Source: Hypericum androsaemum (taxonomy: Eukaryota > Streptophyta > Magnoliopsida > Malpighiales > Hypericaceae). Taken from it: a stretch of 64,000 nt of DNA. The stretch lies in contig OZ023198.1 in the NCBI GenBank assembly GCA_963995505.1, positions 1,054,001 through 1,118,000 of the forward strand, in the 5' to 3' direction. Shown in pieces: positions 10,158-21,371 of this stretch. The position numbers were made by a program, and so were the translations under genes. Each line of letters begins with the position of its first letter. The first letter of the stretch is position 1. The notes under the pieces are model-generated. The model saw only the letters and a program-made list of their open reading frames with translations. It made no database searches and was not told where the DNA came from.

Positions 10158-13100
10158 TTAGTGCGCACGTATGTCGTGGATGTACTGACCAGCCTGCTTC
10201 GCTGCGAGGAAAAGGGCATCTGCAGCAATAACCAATCCTAGCTGCAGATAAGCAAACGAACAATAGATTTCCGTAAGTAAAAAACATGGAATTTTGATCA
10301 TAGATCATCAATGGAGAATGGAATATATTGTATTACCAGGCGTGCAGAGAAGACTAATCGATAACTCCAACCTTCTTTAGCGGCAGCAACTCTTTGCTGA
10401 TCTGTCCAACTGATAAAGGAACACGAAGCAACGTCAAGATAACAATACCTACTGAATCAGAACTCATATTCCACGTCCCTACTGTTAACATGGCATATTC
10501 GTATCCAGGGTGACAGCAAATGCTCTGTTAAAGGACGGTTTCAAGGGAACGAGGAGTTCATCGCTAGTTGTGAGTGTGATGGGTTTAAGTGCAGGTTGAT
10601 CTCATAGCTCACGTTTAATATTTTTACCCAATATCTCTGTTACAATTTTATTTTTTTTTCAATTAGCAGCATGTTGACCAAAAAGCAAGGACGAGAAATA
10701 TACCCAAGAAACTCAGAGAGTCCACCTATCCCTGCAAATTTAAAAGGCTGAGGGCCTTCTCTGACAAGATCCTGTGCCACATACAAAGAAAGGTTAAAAA
10801 CCAAGGAACAGTTAACTCAGAGATAAGCTAGCTCATCGGATAATATAAGACCAAAAAGACGACAGTCTTCGACTAGAGCAGCTTCATGTTAGAAACTGGT
10901 AAGCATGTACCTCTTCTTCTGCTGCCTCTAGACCACCTTGAACCCAGAAAAGGTTTCTGTAGCCAGCTCTGTGCAAAAGTTCACAAGCCGCAAGAGACCT
11001 GCATCGAATGGAAATTTATCGATAGGAGGGAAATGCAACCATCGGAGAATAATTGCGTAGTGTAACGAAACCATGATAGACTTTCCTAATTGGTTCTTTA
11101 CTTTAGCTCCAGAATTAAATCAGTCGGTGCGATAGAGTTAAAGTTCCTAGACGAAATTAATAACAGTGCAGTGCACTATTCGTAAGAGCTGTGGAAGAAC
11201 TGAACTTCCACCTCAATCATAATGATAATAAGAAATGCTACGAACCATGCTAAGATCACAACAACAGAGCTCTTATAGCCAACAAAATTTCGGTCGCTAA
11301 TGAAATTGGTTTAGAGACAAAGGAATTAGCGATCAACGGTAATATTAACATAATTGTGGCTCCATACCAATTGTTTGACTAGAAAAATGACTTGTTTAAT
11401 AGTTCAGCACGACATCCTGAAGAGGCTAAGAAGATGGAACTAAAAAACAATGCAGGCTGACCTTGGAAACTTATAAATCAGCTTCAAGATGGCTCGAAAC
11501 ACGGTAAAAAATGCACCATTTTGTAGTACTATAACCATTTGACAATAATATCACAATGGACAAGAATTTCACCTTAATCCCTTCTGGCATGCAACAATAA
11601 GGTCTGCATCCTTTGGAAACTTATCCTCTACCTTTGATATAAACTGGCTGGAGAGAAAGAGAAGGCACACAAAGTCACCAGCTCGGTCTACAGAGAAGTA
11701 CATGTGCTAGGAGTTAATTCAAACAACAGCAAAAAGATTTCAAACCTGTCAAAAGATACCGTAGGGACGCCACTCCACCAACCACCTGTGAAAGAGAGCC
11801 ATGTTACATATGAATCAATCCAAGTGCAAAAGAAATCACATAGGCATGCAATGGCACTGATCTTCCTTAATAACATTTGGTCTCCAAGGTTGATTTGATA
11901 CTTAGCTACAGGTTGATAAAGGCTAAACTGCTACAACATCACTATTCCTCAAACTACTCGTTCAAGGATCTGGGAAATTAAGTGGCTACATTGCAAAATA
12001 TCACATTCTTTTGGACAAACATGGTACAAGGGATTGGATTATACCCATCGCGAAGGACGATATCTTTCTAGAGAGAGTTCCAGGATCAAGTCCATTATCA
12101 ACTTCGAAGATTGGAATCCATGCTGAACCTTTAACCCATGCCTACAAAATATCAATGCTTGTTAATAATTTGCAAAGAAGAGACTACCCAGAACATTTAT
12201 AATATTGAAAAGAAGTACGAACACATATAAGGTTGTTCATGTCTAATATCGAAAACCACAAATCCATTTAACAATGTTAAGCTTGATCTCCAGCCATTGA
12301 CCCTCTGGCCTCTAGCATTCAACAAAAAGGCATTTTGAAAACTCGTGAGCACTTTGTTTACTTCCATGCCGACAGGAATCAACCAGTGTAGTTCCATGCA
12401 CCAGAAGGCAGGCAAAAGCACCTGGCAGGAAGACATTGATTAAATTGGGAGAGGAGAAGCAAAATAGAAGGCAGTTTACTTTTTGGCGTTCAGTAGAGGG
12501 ACGGACATCAAGAAGCGTCTTATTCGTGAGCTGAATTGCGTATCCTGCCTCTCTTGGTGCTAAGACCTTTACTTTTCCATCCCTGATCTACACCGATTAA
12601 ATGAAAACACAATATTACAACTATACGCAATAAACTAGAACTTGCATACACAATATACAAGGTTGGGAAGGTTGCCCCAAGTTAGAACACAAGTGCTCAA
12701 GACAATAGCAGATACACAAAATGCCAAACAAATAAAAGGACGCAAGAGAAGAAACACAGAACGGTAGGCCAATCAACTTCAACTCTAATCAATATATTTG
12801 ACCACCACCATTATATCAACGTTGGGTTACAAAGTTCAATTACATCAACATCACCGTCTGACTCACGCAAACATCATATCAACATCAAGAACCTAGTGTT
12901 CTTGGATCTTCTAGCATTGTCTAACTCAATAAAACTCAATTACACCTGCCACTGTCTTGAGTACTTCTGAAAGAGAAAGACACTGTTTTAGTAGAGGTTT
13001 TGTCTTCTGTTTTGAGGAATGGACGCTGTTCTAGGTTGGTATGGTTTTCGGACACAACATAAGAACCATATTGAAACAAACCATTCCCATTGAAGTCAGC

Positions 13101-13674
13101 AGAGTAAAACAGGCCAAGTGAGGTACACCAAGAACACTGCAAAAACCGACCTCTACAAGACTACAATCACCACACTACGCCAACTATCAACGACGACTCG
13201 GGTTCATCCCGCCCCTCAAATTCCTCGTTCAAAGGGGTCAACAACAACCTCAAGATCCGAGCTTTCGACCTTTCGGAAACAAGAGAAGCACCAAGGAGCC
13301 CAGCAAAAACCCAAATACGAACAGAGAGATAAAAGCAAAGTACCAGAGCATCCCATCTCTTCTTGGCAGCAGCCATATCCTTCACCTGCTTCAGCTCAAA
13401 GTCTTCAGCTTCAGCTCTCACTCTTAAGACACTCCTACTCTGCTTGTACCAAGAACATCAATAATCACCCAAATGGCACCAAACCCAGAAAAATAAACAC
13501 AAGAAAAGTGATAAAGATTGAAACTTTACGTACACTTGAGAGTCTCGGGCGGTGTGGGATTGAAAAGGCGAAGCGGCGCCGTTCCGAGGAGAGCGTCCCG
13601 GAGTTGGGTCTTCGGGAATGATGATAAGGAGTTGGGAGCGCGGTTGGAGAGGAGAGACCCACTATGGGTTCCAT
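10158..13674 (-). CDS. STR11: Rhodanese-like domain protein 11, chloroplastic (STR11-like)
   Basis: Ten exons join in frame to 870 nt (289 residues): 13534-13674, 13344-13439, 12480-12587, 12045-12141, 11746-11785, 11573-11647, 10911-10998, 10704-10771, 10337-10409 and 10158-10241. All introns are GT-AG. The N-terminus (MEPIVGLSSP, rich in S, P and R) reads as a chloroplast transit peptide. The mature part has FELKQVKDMAAAKKRWDAL, a rhodanese fold starting REAGYAIQL and LLDVRP, and the active-site loop ACQKGLR with Cys at about residue 181. The C-terminus (LGLVIAADALF) is hydrophobic. The order matches the Arabidopsis chloroplast rhodanese-like protein 11 as I remember it. Rhodanese domains carry sulfur or act as redox or scaffold modules; the substrate of this family member is not established. 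The start was chosen because it gives the transit peptide. Confidence 0.93.
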
Positions 13675-14020
13675 TTTTGGGGTTGCGGAAGTTAATACTT
13701 TGTACTGGCGCTTCACTTGAACCGGCCAGAGGTCCAGACGAGGAGCGGAGGTGGACAAGTTTCCCCGTTTTTCAAAAACTTTTTAGGGCTTGTTTTCTTT
13801 TACGACATTTTTATCAGAGAAAAGATTTATCACACTCGAAAAACGAGATAGAATTCTATAAGTATTGTGTAACTTGTGACTTTGGATAAGTCTCTCGCGT
13901 ATCTTGCCGCTGGTAGGCTGCAAGTCTGGGAAGTGGGGGCGGCAAAAGATGGTACGTTTCGGGATTTCTGTTTCCTTTGGGGATATTTTTTTGTTTTGAT
14001 TCAGGATCTAGTAGGAATTA
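13675..14020. other. Upstream region of the STR11-like gene
   Basis: Presumed 5' UTR and promoter of the minus-strand rhodanese gene. No clear TATA box or other named site was found. Confidence 0.35.
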
Positions 14021-14029
14021 AGTTTTATC

Positions 14030-14410
14030 TATTGTTTTAAAATACGGGTTTTGGTACGGGCTGGATTTTGTCTGTTTTCTAACCTAACTGGTCTGATCGG
14101 TCAGATTGTCGGTCGGACCCGATTTTTTTAATTAAAATTTTTGAATATTATGTATACTAAATAGTCAAAATATAGGTTTTAAAATATAAATTTTAGAAAT
14201 ATCAACCAATTTATAACATATAAAATCTATTTTTTTGTTGATTAAGAAAAATCGAGCATACGATACGACTTTCTGTTTAATTTTTTTGCTGATTTGGCTA
14301 AAATCTGGTCAGACCGGGTGGTCTGATTCAAAAACATGTACCCCTTAAACAGACCGCTCTGATGTCCGATTCATGTTCTGACAGGTCGGACCATATTTTT
14401 TAAAACTATA
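14030..14410. mobile_element. hAT-like MITE with 8-bp target duplication
   Basis: The ends are inverted: TATTGTTTTAAAATACGG at the left, and the right end reads TATAGTTTTAAAAAATATGG on the minus strand. GTTTTATC flanks both sides (14022-14029 and 14411-14418), an 8-bp duplication as expected for hAT elements. The interior carries GGTCAGA/GTCGGTCGGACC words. A related truncated copy lies at 55288-55602. There is no coding capacity. Confidence 0.72.
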
Positions 14411-14459
14411 GTTTTATCTCAATTTAATTCTCAAAAAAAAAAAGTTTTATCTCAATTTT
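14411..14459 (+). mobile_element. Minimal LINE tail insertion (about 19 bp) between 15-bp target duplications
   Basis: GTTTTATCTCAATTT occurs at 14411-14425 and again at 14445-14459, separated only by AATTCTC plus twelve A. AATTCTCAAAAAAA is the exact 3' end of the LINE remnant at 18642-19775 read on the minus strand, and TTCTCAAAAAAA ends the LINE at 52952. The simplest reading is an extremely 5'-truncated LINE insertion. Confidence 0.6.
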
Positions 14460-15240
14460 GAACGGCATCACTCTTTTTTCGGGGAGAAAGAAATCTAGAC
14501 ATGGAGACATGAGTAATCATATCTAGTACAAAGTTTAAGAAAAAATATTTGAATCTTAAGAAATTGGAAAAAGTTATGGTTTTTGAATTAGGTGAACGGT
14601 GATATGTGGTTTAAAACGTATCAAATCGATGTCAGATATTTGACGTTTTGTCCCATGATGCCCAGGCACATAACTTGTCACGTTAATCCTGTGTCGCCAC
14701 GTGGGATGACACCTTTGCCCACGTGAACGTGACATTTCGTTTAGTCGAGTGAATTTAGTATATATTTAAAAATATTTTTTTCTTATTTAGTACCTAACCC
14801 CTCCCATTTTTTCTAGCTCCATCTAGCGAATTTATCATCTTTCGGACCTGGACCTATCTGAGGACCACCTCTCTAGAGCGACCCCGCAATCCCTGGAGAA
14901 GACGCAGGTGCTGGCGACGAGGTGGAAGGCCTGCTCAGGGGAGGTTGCAAGGGAGGACTTTATATAAATGGACTGATTACGTCAGCGAGAGACCCAAAAA
15001 TATTATAAAATTAAAAATATAGGGACGACTATATGCATTTTCGAAAAGTAGAGACCGCATTGTCTATTTAACTATACTCTGCGAACCTCAGCGTCATTTA
15101 CCCTTTTTTCTTTCCTCTCTCCCCTTCCGGCAAAGCCAGCTCTTTTCCCCTTCTGCCCTTCTCCTTCACGCAACCCTGCCCTTTCCCTTTCCATTTCCCT
15201 GTTTGTTAATGCCACCCTTAAAATAAAAAAACCCCACACG
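14460..15240. other. Intergenic region, no gene seen
   Basis: No coding signal. Bases 14960-15070 carry GACCCAAAAATATTATAAAATTAAA, weakly like the inner part of the TIR family ends, but I saw no partner and do not call an element. Confidence 0.3.
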
Positions 15241-16347
15241 GAGTGAAATGAATTAAGCTTTTTATATTCAGTAGCCCAACACTTCTCGACCTCTAACCGT
15301 CCGCCTCCGGCGTCTCCTCGAAAGAAACTCCGGCCGAATTCGAAGCCGGAACTGAACTCGTCCCAAGGTACAGTTTTCCCCAATTAACGTGTATCTTTCG
15401 TGATTAATAACTCCTTCTTTGTTAGGCTGTTTATGGGCTCTTGTCGGTTTTTCGTTCAGGGCATAGGCGAATTCGGTTGAGGGCCAACGAAGGAGCTGGA
15501 CTCGGATTTTCCGAGGTACAATTCGACCGTTGTTTGTTTATTTGTTTGCTAGGTCCGTAGGTGGCTGGTAGGTCCGTAAGTGGGTTATTGTGGCTTCTTC
15601 TTCGTGTTAGAAACTCCGCATCCAACCCAAAATATGCCTACCACACTCGCAACTAGGGATGTGGTACTCTCAGCACTTCGTGTAGGTATCAGCGTCGTGT
15701 TTGATATGATATGTGGCGAAATGTGGAGGGTTCGGTATTTTGCTTTACGTTCGTGCAATTTCTGTCGAGGGGAATTGAGGCCAACTCTAGGTTTTCCCTT
15801 GTGTTTGTTGTCTGTGAGGATCTCAAGTGCTTATTATGTTTCTGCTCTCTTCTTGTTGTGTTTCTCTCTTCTGGGTCTATACCTGTTCTTCTTTCAGATT
15901 GTTTAGGAACTCTGGGATAGGAAATTCTCTAGCAAGTAACAAGCAAGTTCTCTTCTGGGTCAATACTTGTCTTTTGGGACAAAAAAGTTACTTATTGAAA
16001 TGACGAATCAGTTGAGTGTACTGGAAAACATCGACGATCAATCTGTTACCTTTATGTTCTTGAATTGTCCGGTCACACAGTTTAGGAAATGGTTACTTTT
16101 TATTTTTGATGGCTTGATGCCTGGTCGGAAATGGTTACTTTCTCTGCTTGCTGCTTCTGTTAGGTTTTGGCATCTGTTAATGATCAGGATTGATAAACCG
16201 GATATTTTGGATTATCCGTATTCGTTTCCGAAATAAAAATCTGATATCAGATAGTTCCTTGTTCGGATACGGATACCAAAAATACCAGTTCGTGTATTGC
16301 GGATAGTTGCTAATGCTACAATATATGAAATGACATCGGCAGTGCCA
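15241..16347 (+). other. Probable 5' leader and leader intron of the coiled-coil gene
   Basis: The block around 15250-15515 is GC-richer and has two donor-like sites (CCCAAG|GTACAG near 15368 and CCGAG|GTACAA near 15516). The coding sequence that starts at 16767 is preceded by an acceptor-like TTATCAGCAG about 25 bp upstream. A spliced 5' UTR beginning around 15.3 kb is therefore plausible. This is inference from splice-site words only. Confidence 0.35.
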
Positions 16348-16678
16348 TGTTGGAGAGAATCCCACATCGAAAATTGCAAGTGGGTTGGGCCTGTTTATAA
16401 GGGTGGAGGATCCACTTACTCACTACCTTAAGATTTTGGGTAGGATATGAAAATTCATATATGGTATCAGAGTCATTTGCTCTAACGAGCCCATGGCCCG
16501 TTGTGCTCGCACGACCCGTCTTTGAAAGCACGAGAGGCAATGTGAAGCCCGTGCAAACTTCAGCCCGATGGGCTTCGTTTGAGGGGGCGTGTTGGAGAGA
16601 ATCCCACATCGAAAATTGCAAGTGTATAAGGGTGGATGATCCACCTACTCACTACCGTAGGATATGGAAACTCCTATA
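16348..16678 (+). mobile_element. TRIM retroelement (Katydid-like), 331 bp
   Basis: Two direct terminal repeats start TGTTGGAGAGAATCCCACAT at 16348-16461 and 16590-16678; the second has two short internal deletions. The left repeat is followed at once by TGGTATCAGAG, a primer-binding site for initiator Met tRNA. The right one is preceded by the purine tract TTTGAGGGGGCG. Flanks are TGCCA and TGTCA, a 5-bp duplication with one change. The region between the repeats is about 128 bp and non-coding. This is the layout of a terminal-repeat retrotransposon in miniature. It ends less than 90 bp before the coiled-coil start codon, probably inside the leader intron. Confidence 0.85.
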
Positions 16679-16766
16679 TGTCATTCCACTGTGGCTAATG
16701 CCTACAATATAAATCTTTTTTTTTGGTTTTGAGCTTATCAGCAGATAAATAAATAGCACAGAGAAA

Positions 16767-17216
16767 ATGTCGATGAGGATAAAGGCAGTAGTTGACAAGT
16801 TTGTGGAGGAGCTGAAGGAAGCTTTGGAGGCAGACATACAAGACAGGATAATGAAGGAGAGGGAGATGCAAAGTTACATCCAAGAACGTGAACGCGAAGT
16901 TGCAGAACGTGAAGCCGCTTGGAAGGCTGAGCTATCCCGTCGCGAGGTCACTCTTTGTTGCATCCTTTCCCCTCACTTTCGATCTGCTTTACTTTTCTAT
17001 GCCATGAATACAAAGGTTGTGGTTCCGAATATAAATTTCCAGGCAGAGATTGCTCGACAAGAAGCACGACTCAAGATGGAGAAAGAGAACCTCGAAAAAG
17101 AGAAGAGTGTTCTCATGGGAACCGCTTCGAATCAGGACAATCAAGATGGCGCCCTTGAGATTACTGTCAGTGGTGAAAAGTATCGCTGTCTCCGCTTTTC
17201 CAAGGCTAAGAAATGA
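16767..17216 (+). CDS. Conserved plant coiled-coil protein of unknown function, 117 aa
   Basis: Two exons, 16767-16946 and 17043-17216, join in phase 0 to 117 residues. The protein is almost entirely a charged coiled coil (EELKEALEAD, KEREMQSYIQ, EREREVAEREAAW, ARLKMEKENLEKEK) followed by a short globular-looking tail (ALEITVSGEKYRCLRFSKAKK). I recall very similar plant proteins annotated only as uncharacterised and assign no function. The 96-bp intron is a multiple of three without an in-frame stop, so the retained form would give a 149-residue protein with a hydrophobic insert in the middle of the helix. The GCAG just before the start suggests that the leader is spliced. Confidence 0.85.
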   Translation: MSMRIKAVVDKFVEELKEALEADIQDRIMKEREMQSYIQEREREVAEREAAWKAELSRREVTLCCILSPHFRSALLFYAMNTKVVVPNINFQAEIARQEARLKMEKENLEKEKSVLMGTASNQDNQDGALEITVSGEKYRCLRFSKAKK

Positions 17217-17856
17217 GGTTTCTCGTTCCCATTTTTCATTTTTTTTCCCTTTAGTAGTAGGACACCACAGTATGTAGCCATTTCAAGTAGGTGAATCAAT
17301 TGGCTTGCCTCGCTTGTTCATTGACCCTGGGGTTCAAAGTTACAGCTATAAAGTTGTTATTTGCTGCTGTCCTTTTCTTTTTCAAATAACTCTTTTGTGT
17401 GTTTGAAATATACTTCATGAAATTCCTGTTGAAATGTAATTTTGTCCTGGTAGAAGTTCAGGATCCAGAGTAATTGCCAAGTTAAGTTTGTTAGATTGGA
17501 TTAGTATGTTAATCTCCTTCTACATCTGGTCTGGAATGCTAAGAAGGTCTTTTTTTGAGGAATGCTAAGGTCTTTTTGAGCTCCAATGTATGGTCAGTTT
17601 TTTTAAATCTCGGGTATACAGAGCCAAACACTTCGGGTCCAAGTCTCTTATCACTTAAAACAACGTAAGATTAAAATCTGCCGTGGTGTTGAAGTTCCAT
17701 GTTTGTTTTGCAAGCATTGCCAAAAGTTCAAAGCGTCGAGATTCTTTGAGCCCATGCGTCGTCGATCTTTTTCTTGCAGTCTCTTGCAACAGGCCATGAT
17801 ATACTCTTAATTTCCTTTATGGACCATCAATAAAGTGACTCCAACTTAAAATAGCA
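17217..17856. other. 3' UTR and downstream flank of the coiled-coil gene
   Basis: No open frame of interest. The first few hundred bases are likely 3' UTR. Confidence 0.4.
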
Positions 17857-17865
17857 AAAAATAAA

Positions 17866-18161
17866 TAAATTACAATCAGGTCCTTGGTTTATAGTTTTAT
17901 TATTCGTAGGTCCCTAGCTTTTGAAAATAGTATATGAGGTCCTTGCTTTTTAAGAAAATATGGGCCTGAGTTTCTTAGTCATCGGATCGATCTTCTTAAA
18001 AATCTCCGGAGAAAATCTCTGATCCGGTGACTAGAGACCTCAGACCAATATTTTTTTTAAAGCAGAGACCTCATACACTATTTCTGAAAATAATTTGGAG
18101 AGCGAATAATAAATGCAACGATAATAAAACTATAAACTAAGGAAATGAGAGTAATTTACCC
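17866..18161. mobile_element. Palindromic Mutator-like MITE with 9-bp target duplication
   Basis: The element is nearly a perfect inverted repeat over its full length: TCAGGTCCTTGGTTTATAGT at the left mirrors ACTATAAACTAAGG near the right, and ATCGGATCGATCTTCTT mirrors the centre. It is flanked by AAAAATAAA at 17857-17865 and 18162-18170. It belongs to the same family as the element at 41946-42229 and the tail at 31910-31964. There is no coding capacity; a transcript would fold into one long hairpin. Confidence 0.8.
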
Positions 18162-18641
18162 AAAAATAAATGCAAAGAGTTCTTCCCCAGCCAAAATTAG
18201 AGGTTAGATCCACTGACAAACATTATTTTAAAACCGATAGTCCGACACTATCAGGTTATTTTTATACAAAAATTTGGAGAGCGGTTGAGTTGGTAGTCAA
18301 TACTATTAATCATCGATTCAATTAGTCTATGGGTCGGTTGATACTAAAAGTATCAGAAATTTTTTATTTTTTATTTTCATTAAATTACAAGTAATTAAAT
18401 TGGGATTTTAATATTATAAATCATAAATTCTGCTATAAAAATAATTTTCTGAATTAAAAATGTCCGGTTGGATCGAGAAAAACCCAAATCGTCGCGATCC
18501 GAACCCATTATTCACCCATCGATAAGCCCATAATATTTTCCTACGAAAAGGTAGCCCATAAACCACGGGCCACAGTCGGCGGTTCCAGTGGCCAGTATTG
18601 TTTTTGCCCCCAATTGTTTGCCTTTCTTCATACCATCGATA

Positions 18642-19775
18642 TTTTTTTGAGAATTAAACCTGTTTATATTAAATAACACCATCACTTCGAAAAGTTCGAA
18701 CATAACAAAGCATGCAGTTCCGGCAGCGGATGAAGAGTTCAATTAGGCGCACAAAGTCCCACTCGAGATGTGGTTGCAATCCAATTGGCCACCTCATCAG
18801 CCGAACGTGAAACGTATCTAAGGTTACATACGTCCAACTGGCAAAGTTCAGCTCTAGCAAGTAAAGCTACATTTTGTGATTGCCAATCAATTGATTCGGT
18901 CACCCCATTGATAAAATTCACCGCGACTAGACAGTCGGATTCAATCATCACCGAAGAGAAGTACTGAAACCTTTGCACCAAGTTAATCGCCATCCGAATG
19001 GCATCCACCTCGGCATCCAAAGCGGAGTTCGCCCTTCCTCTTCTATTTTGGCCATCCAAAATGATGCCAAAATGATCTCTTACAATTGCACCATTGCCCA
19101 TACTAAGATCCGTACTGCTCCATGATGCATCACAATTGATTTTCACCTCTCCAACTTGAGGCGGGTTCCAAGAAGCTAACGCATGATCAGGAGAGCTTCC
19201 AACTCCATGCGCTCACGGTCTCAGCTGCTTCCACTCCTCCCATCCATGTTTGGCCTTTTGGAAAGTAGTTCATGGGTTCGGCATGATTCGTTCAAACAAA
19301 AACTCATTGCGAGCTTTCCATACCTGGCAAATTAATAACTTCAAAGTACTTTGCCTGCAGAGAACAGCATATCTCCTTAAAGCAAGGAACAAAGGAGACA
19401 GTAGATAAAACATCACATCTCAAGCCCAGAAAGCTGCTGAACAAAGTAGCACGAGCACAATTGCAATTAAAAATCAGATGTGTAACAGTTTCAGATTCGG
19501 AATTGCAAATCAAACAAAAGTCTGAATAACACAAGGTTCTTTTTTTTCAAGGCAACATTCGTAGGAATGCAATCAGATGAAATTTTCCAAATAAAACTTT
19601 GCAGCTTAGGAGGAATATCCATCTTCCAAATTTTCTTCCAAAAAGGATCGGGATCCTGTTCAACATTTTCAGAATAGATGTTAGAAATAGAGCCCACAAG
19701 ATTTAGACAGTCAAGTTTTGCAGAGTAAGACCCATTCGATATTAGCGACAGAAATTTTTTTGGTAACCTTGGCAA
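18642..19775 (-). mobile_element. LINE (L1-type) 3' remnant, minus strand
   Basis: On the minus strand, 19491-19775 encodes a piece ending the reverse-transcriptase ORF (NGSYSAK, then IWKMDIPPKLQSFIWK, a zf-RVT start). After a frameshift, 19304-19534 continues with CLICNSESETVTHLIFNC, the zf-RVT cysteines and histidine. 18739-19146 encodes an RNase H-like domain (KINCDASW, ALDAEVDAIRMA, IESDCLVAVNF). The end at 18642 is AATTCTC plus seven A. The frame is broken, so the copy is dead. I found no confident target duplication; CCATCGATATT at the tail and CCATTCGATATT near 19730 are similar, but the second lies inside coding sequence. Confidence 0.8.
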
Positions 19776-20231
19776 ATATTTAACTCAAATATAGCCTATT
19801 ACATAAGGGGGTCCGATTGCTTGCGTCCGCCACGTGCCTTTTTTTTTTGTCGTTGGAAATTCGTCATGTGCTGTTGGGATTTCACCGTATGCTGTTGGAG
19901 ATTTTGCCATTATATAAGATTTCACCACCGGAATAGGCACGCTTCTTTCGTAGAAGGGCGCACAAGCCGCCTTATTAATATTAGTTAGCAGAATGGTACT
20001 GCTGGGTGTTGCGAGACAACACCCAATCCAACCCAATTATATAAGATTTTCCCATATTGATTAAAGAAAACGTTATTTTACTTTAACTATATATCAAGTT
20101 TGATTTTTAAGAATGTCTCAGTATTAAATATTTATTGAGAGCATTTTGTCACATTTTTAAAATTCAATATCGAATTTGAATCTGAATTAGTCAAATCAGT
20201 AAGATCGGATACGAGATACTGTAAAGAAAAA

Positions 20232-21224
20232 AGAAAAATTACTCTCAAGTCCCTCGGAATTGCGAGCGATAGAACCTAATTACCGGAGAAACGAGAAACA
20301 ACGACGACGAACCACACGAGAAATGACGACGACGAACCACACGACACCGCCCCTCCCCATCGCCCTCCTCCCCCGCACCCAAAACCCGATTATCCATTAC
20401 CGCTCGCAATTGGTCAGGTCGTCAAGGATGAGAAGGGTTCCCCAGCTTTGCTCTGATCAACAAAGCTACTGGTCAGGTCGTCAAGCATTCAGGAGGTAAA
20501 AGAAGATGATCTTGAAGAGCGGCCAAGGGTCCCACCATCTCCCTTCTTATGGCGCTCAGTCTCTTCTTCCTCTTTGACCTCAACGTTGTTTCAACGAGTA
20601 AAATTGGGAATTTAGGGTTCTTGTGTCTCAAATTGGGGATTTAAGGTTCTTGTGGATTTGATTTATCGCCGCAGCCTTAAAGAGCCCCGGAGAGCTCGAA
20701 TCGAGCACGGCGGATTGAGGAGTGATGGGCGGAGACGGTGAATTAGATGGTGGAGATGGCATTGTGCGGCGGCTTCGGTGGGGATGGATTTGAAAGTTTG
20801 GATCTTGGATTCTGGTTTTGAAAGTTGAGTTTTCAAGGAAATAATTTATTTTTTAATTGGTTAGAGTAAATTATGGAGTTATTTATTAGGTAATTAGAAT
20901 AAATTGGTTTCAAAATTGGAGGTATTTGTTGATGATGAGGACATGGAAGGTTGAAGATTGATAGTGGTGGACAGACTGGTGGAGAAAAGTCGAAGGTTGA
21001 AGAAGGGTATTTTTGTTTGATGATGTCAATATTTTTTTTATTTTTTGTTCTAAGAGTATTTTTGTCATTTCATTGACAAAAATAAAAAAAAGAGTTGCTT
21101 ACGTGCGACAGGGACTCGAATGTATAATAAAATCAAACACGAAAGACTTCAATATATATTTTACAAATAGAAAGACTTTTGAGCATATTTAAGCAAACTC
21201 GAAGCACTTGAGAATAATTTTCCC
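20232..21224. mobile_element. Non-autonomous TIR element next to the cpRNP gene
   Basis: The right end (AGTATTTTTGTCATTTCATTGAC, GTATAATAAAATCAAACAC, then GAATAATTTTCCC) is the family right terminus. The left end AGAAAAATTACTCTCAAGTC is its short inverted partner; most of the left inverted repeat seems to be lost. Possible degenerate 9-bp flanks are AAAGAAAAA and AATAAAAAA. The interior is GC-rich (20250-20800) and includes open frames I do not recognise, perhaps captured gene pieces. The element ends only about 150 bp before the start codon of the chloroplast RNA-binding protein gene. Confidence 0.6.
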
Positions 21225-21371
21225 AATAAAAAATCTCCCCCTTCAAACTTCCTACTACCTAAACTCCAATTCCCTAATTCTCCACCTCTGCCCCTTTCCT
21301 TATCCTCACCTCTTCCAAATCCTTCCACTGTGTTTCCTCCTCCACCTCCACCTCCACCTCCCAACCCAACA

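Noticed and set aside
18270..18370. Possible SINE head (GAGTTGGTAGTC, TCGATTCAATTA)
   Set aside because: Spacing and box sequences do not match polymerase III promoters, and no duplication or tail was seen.
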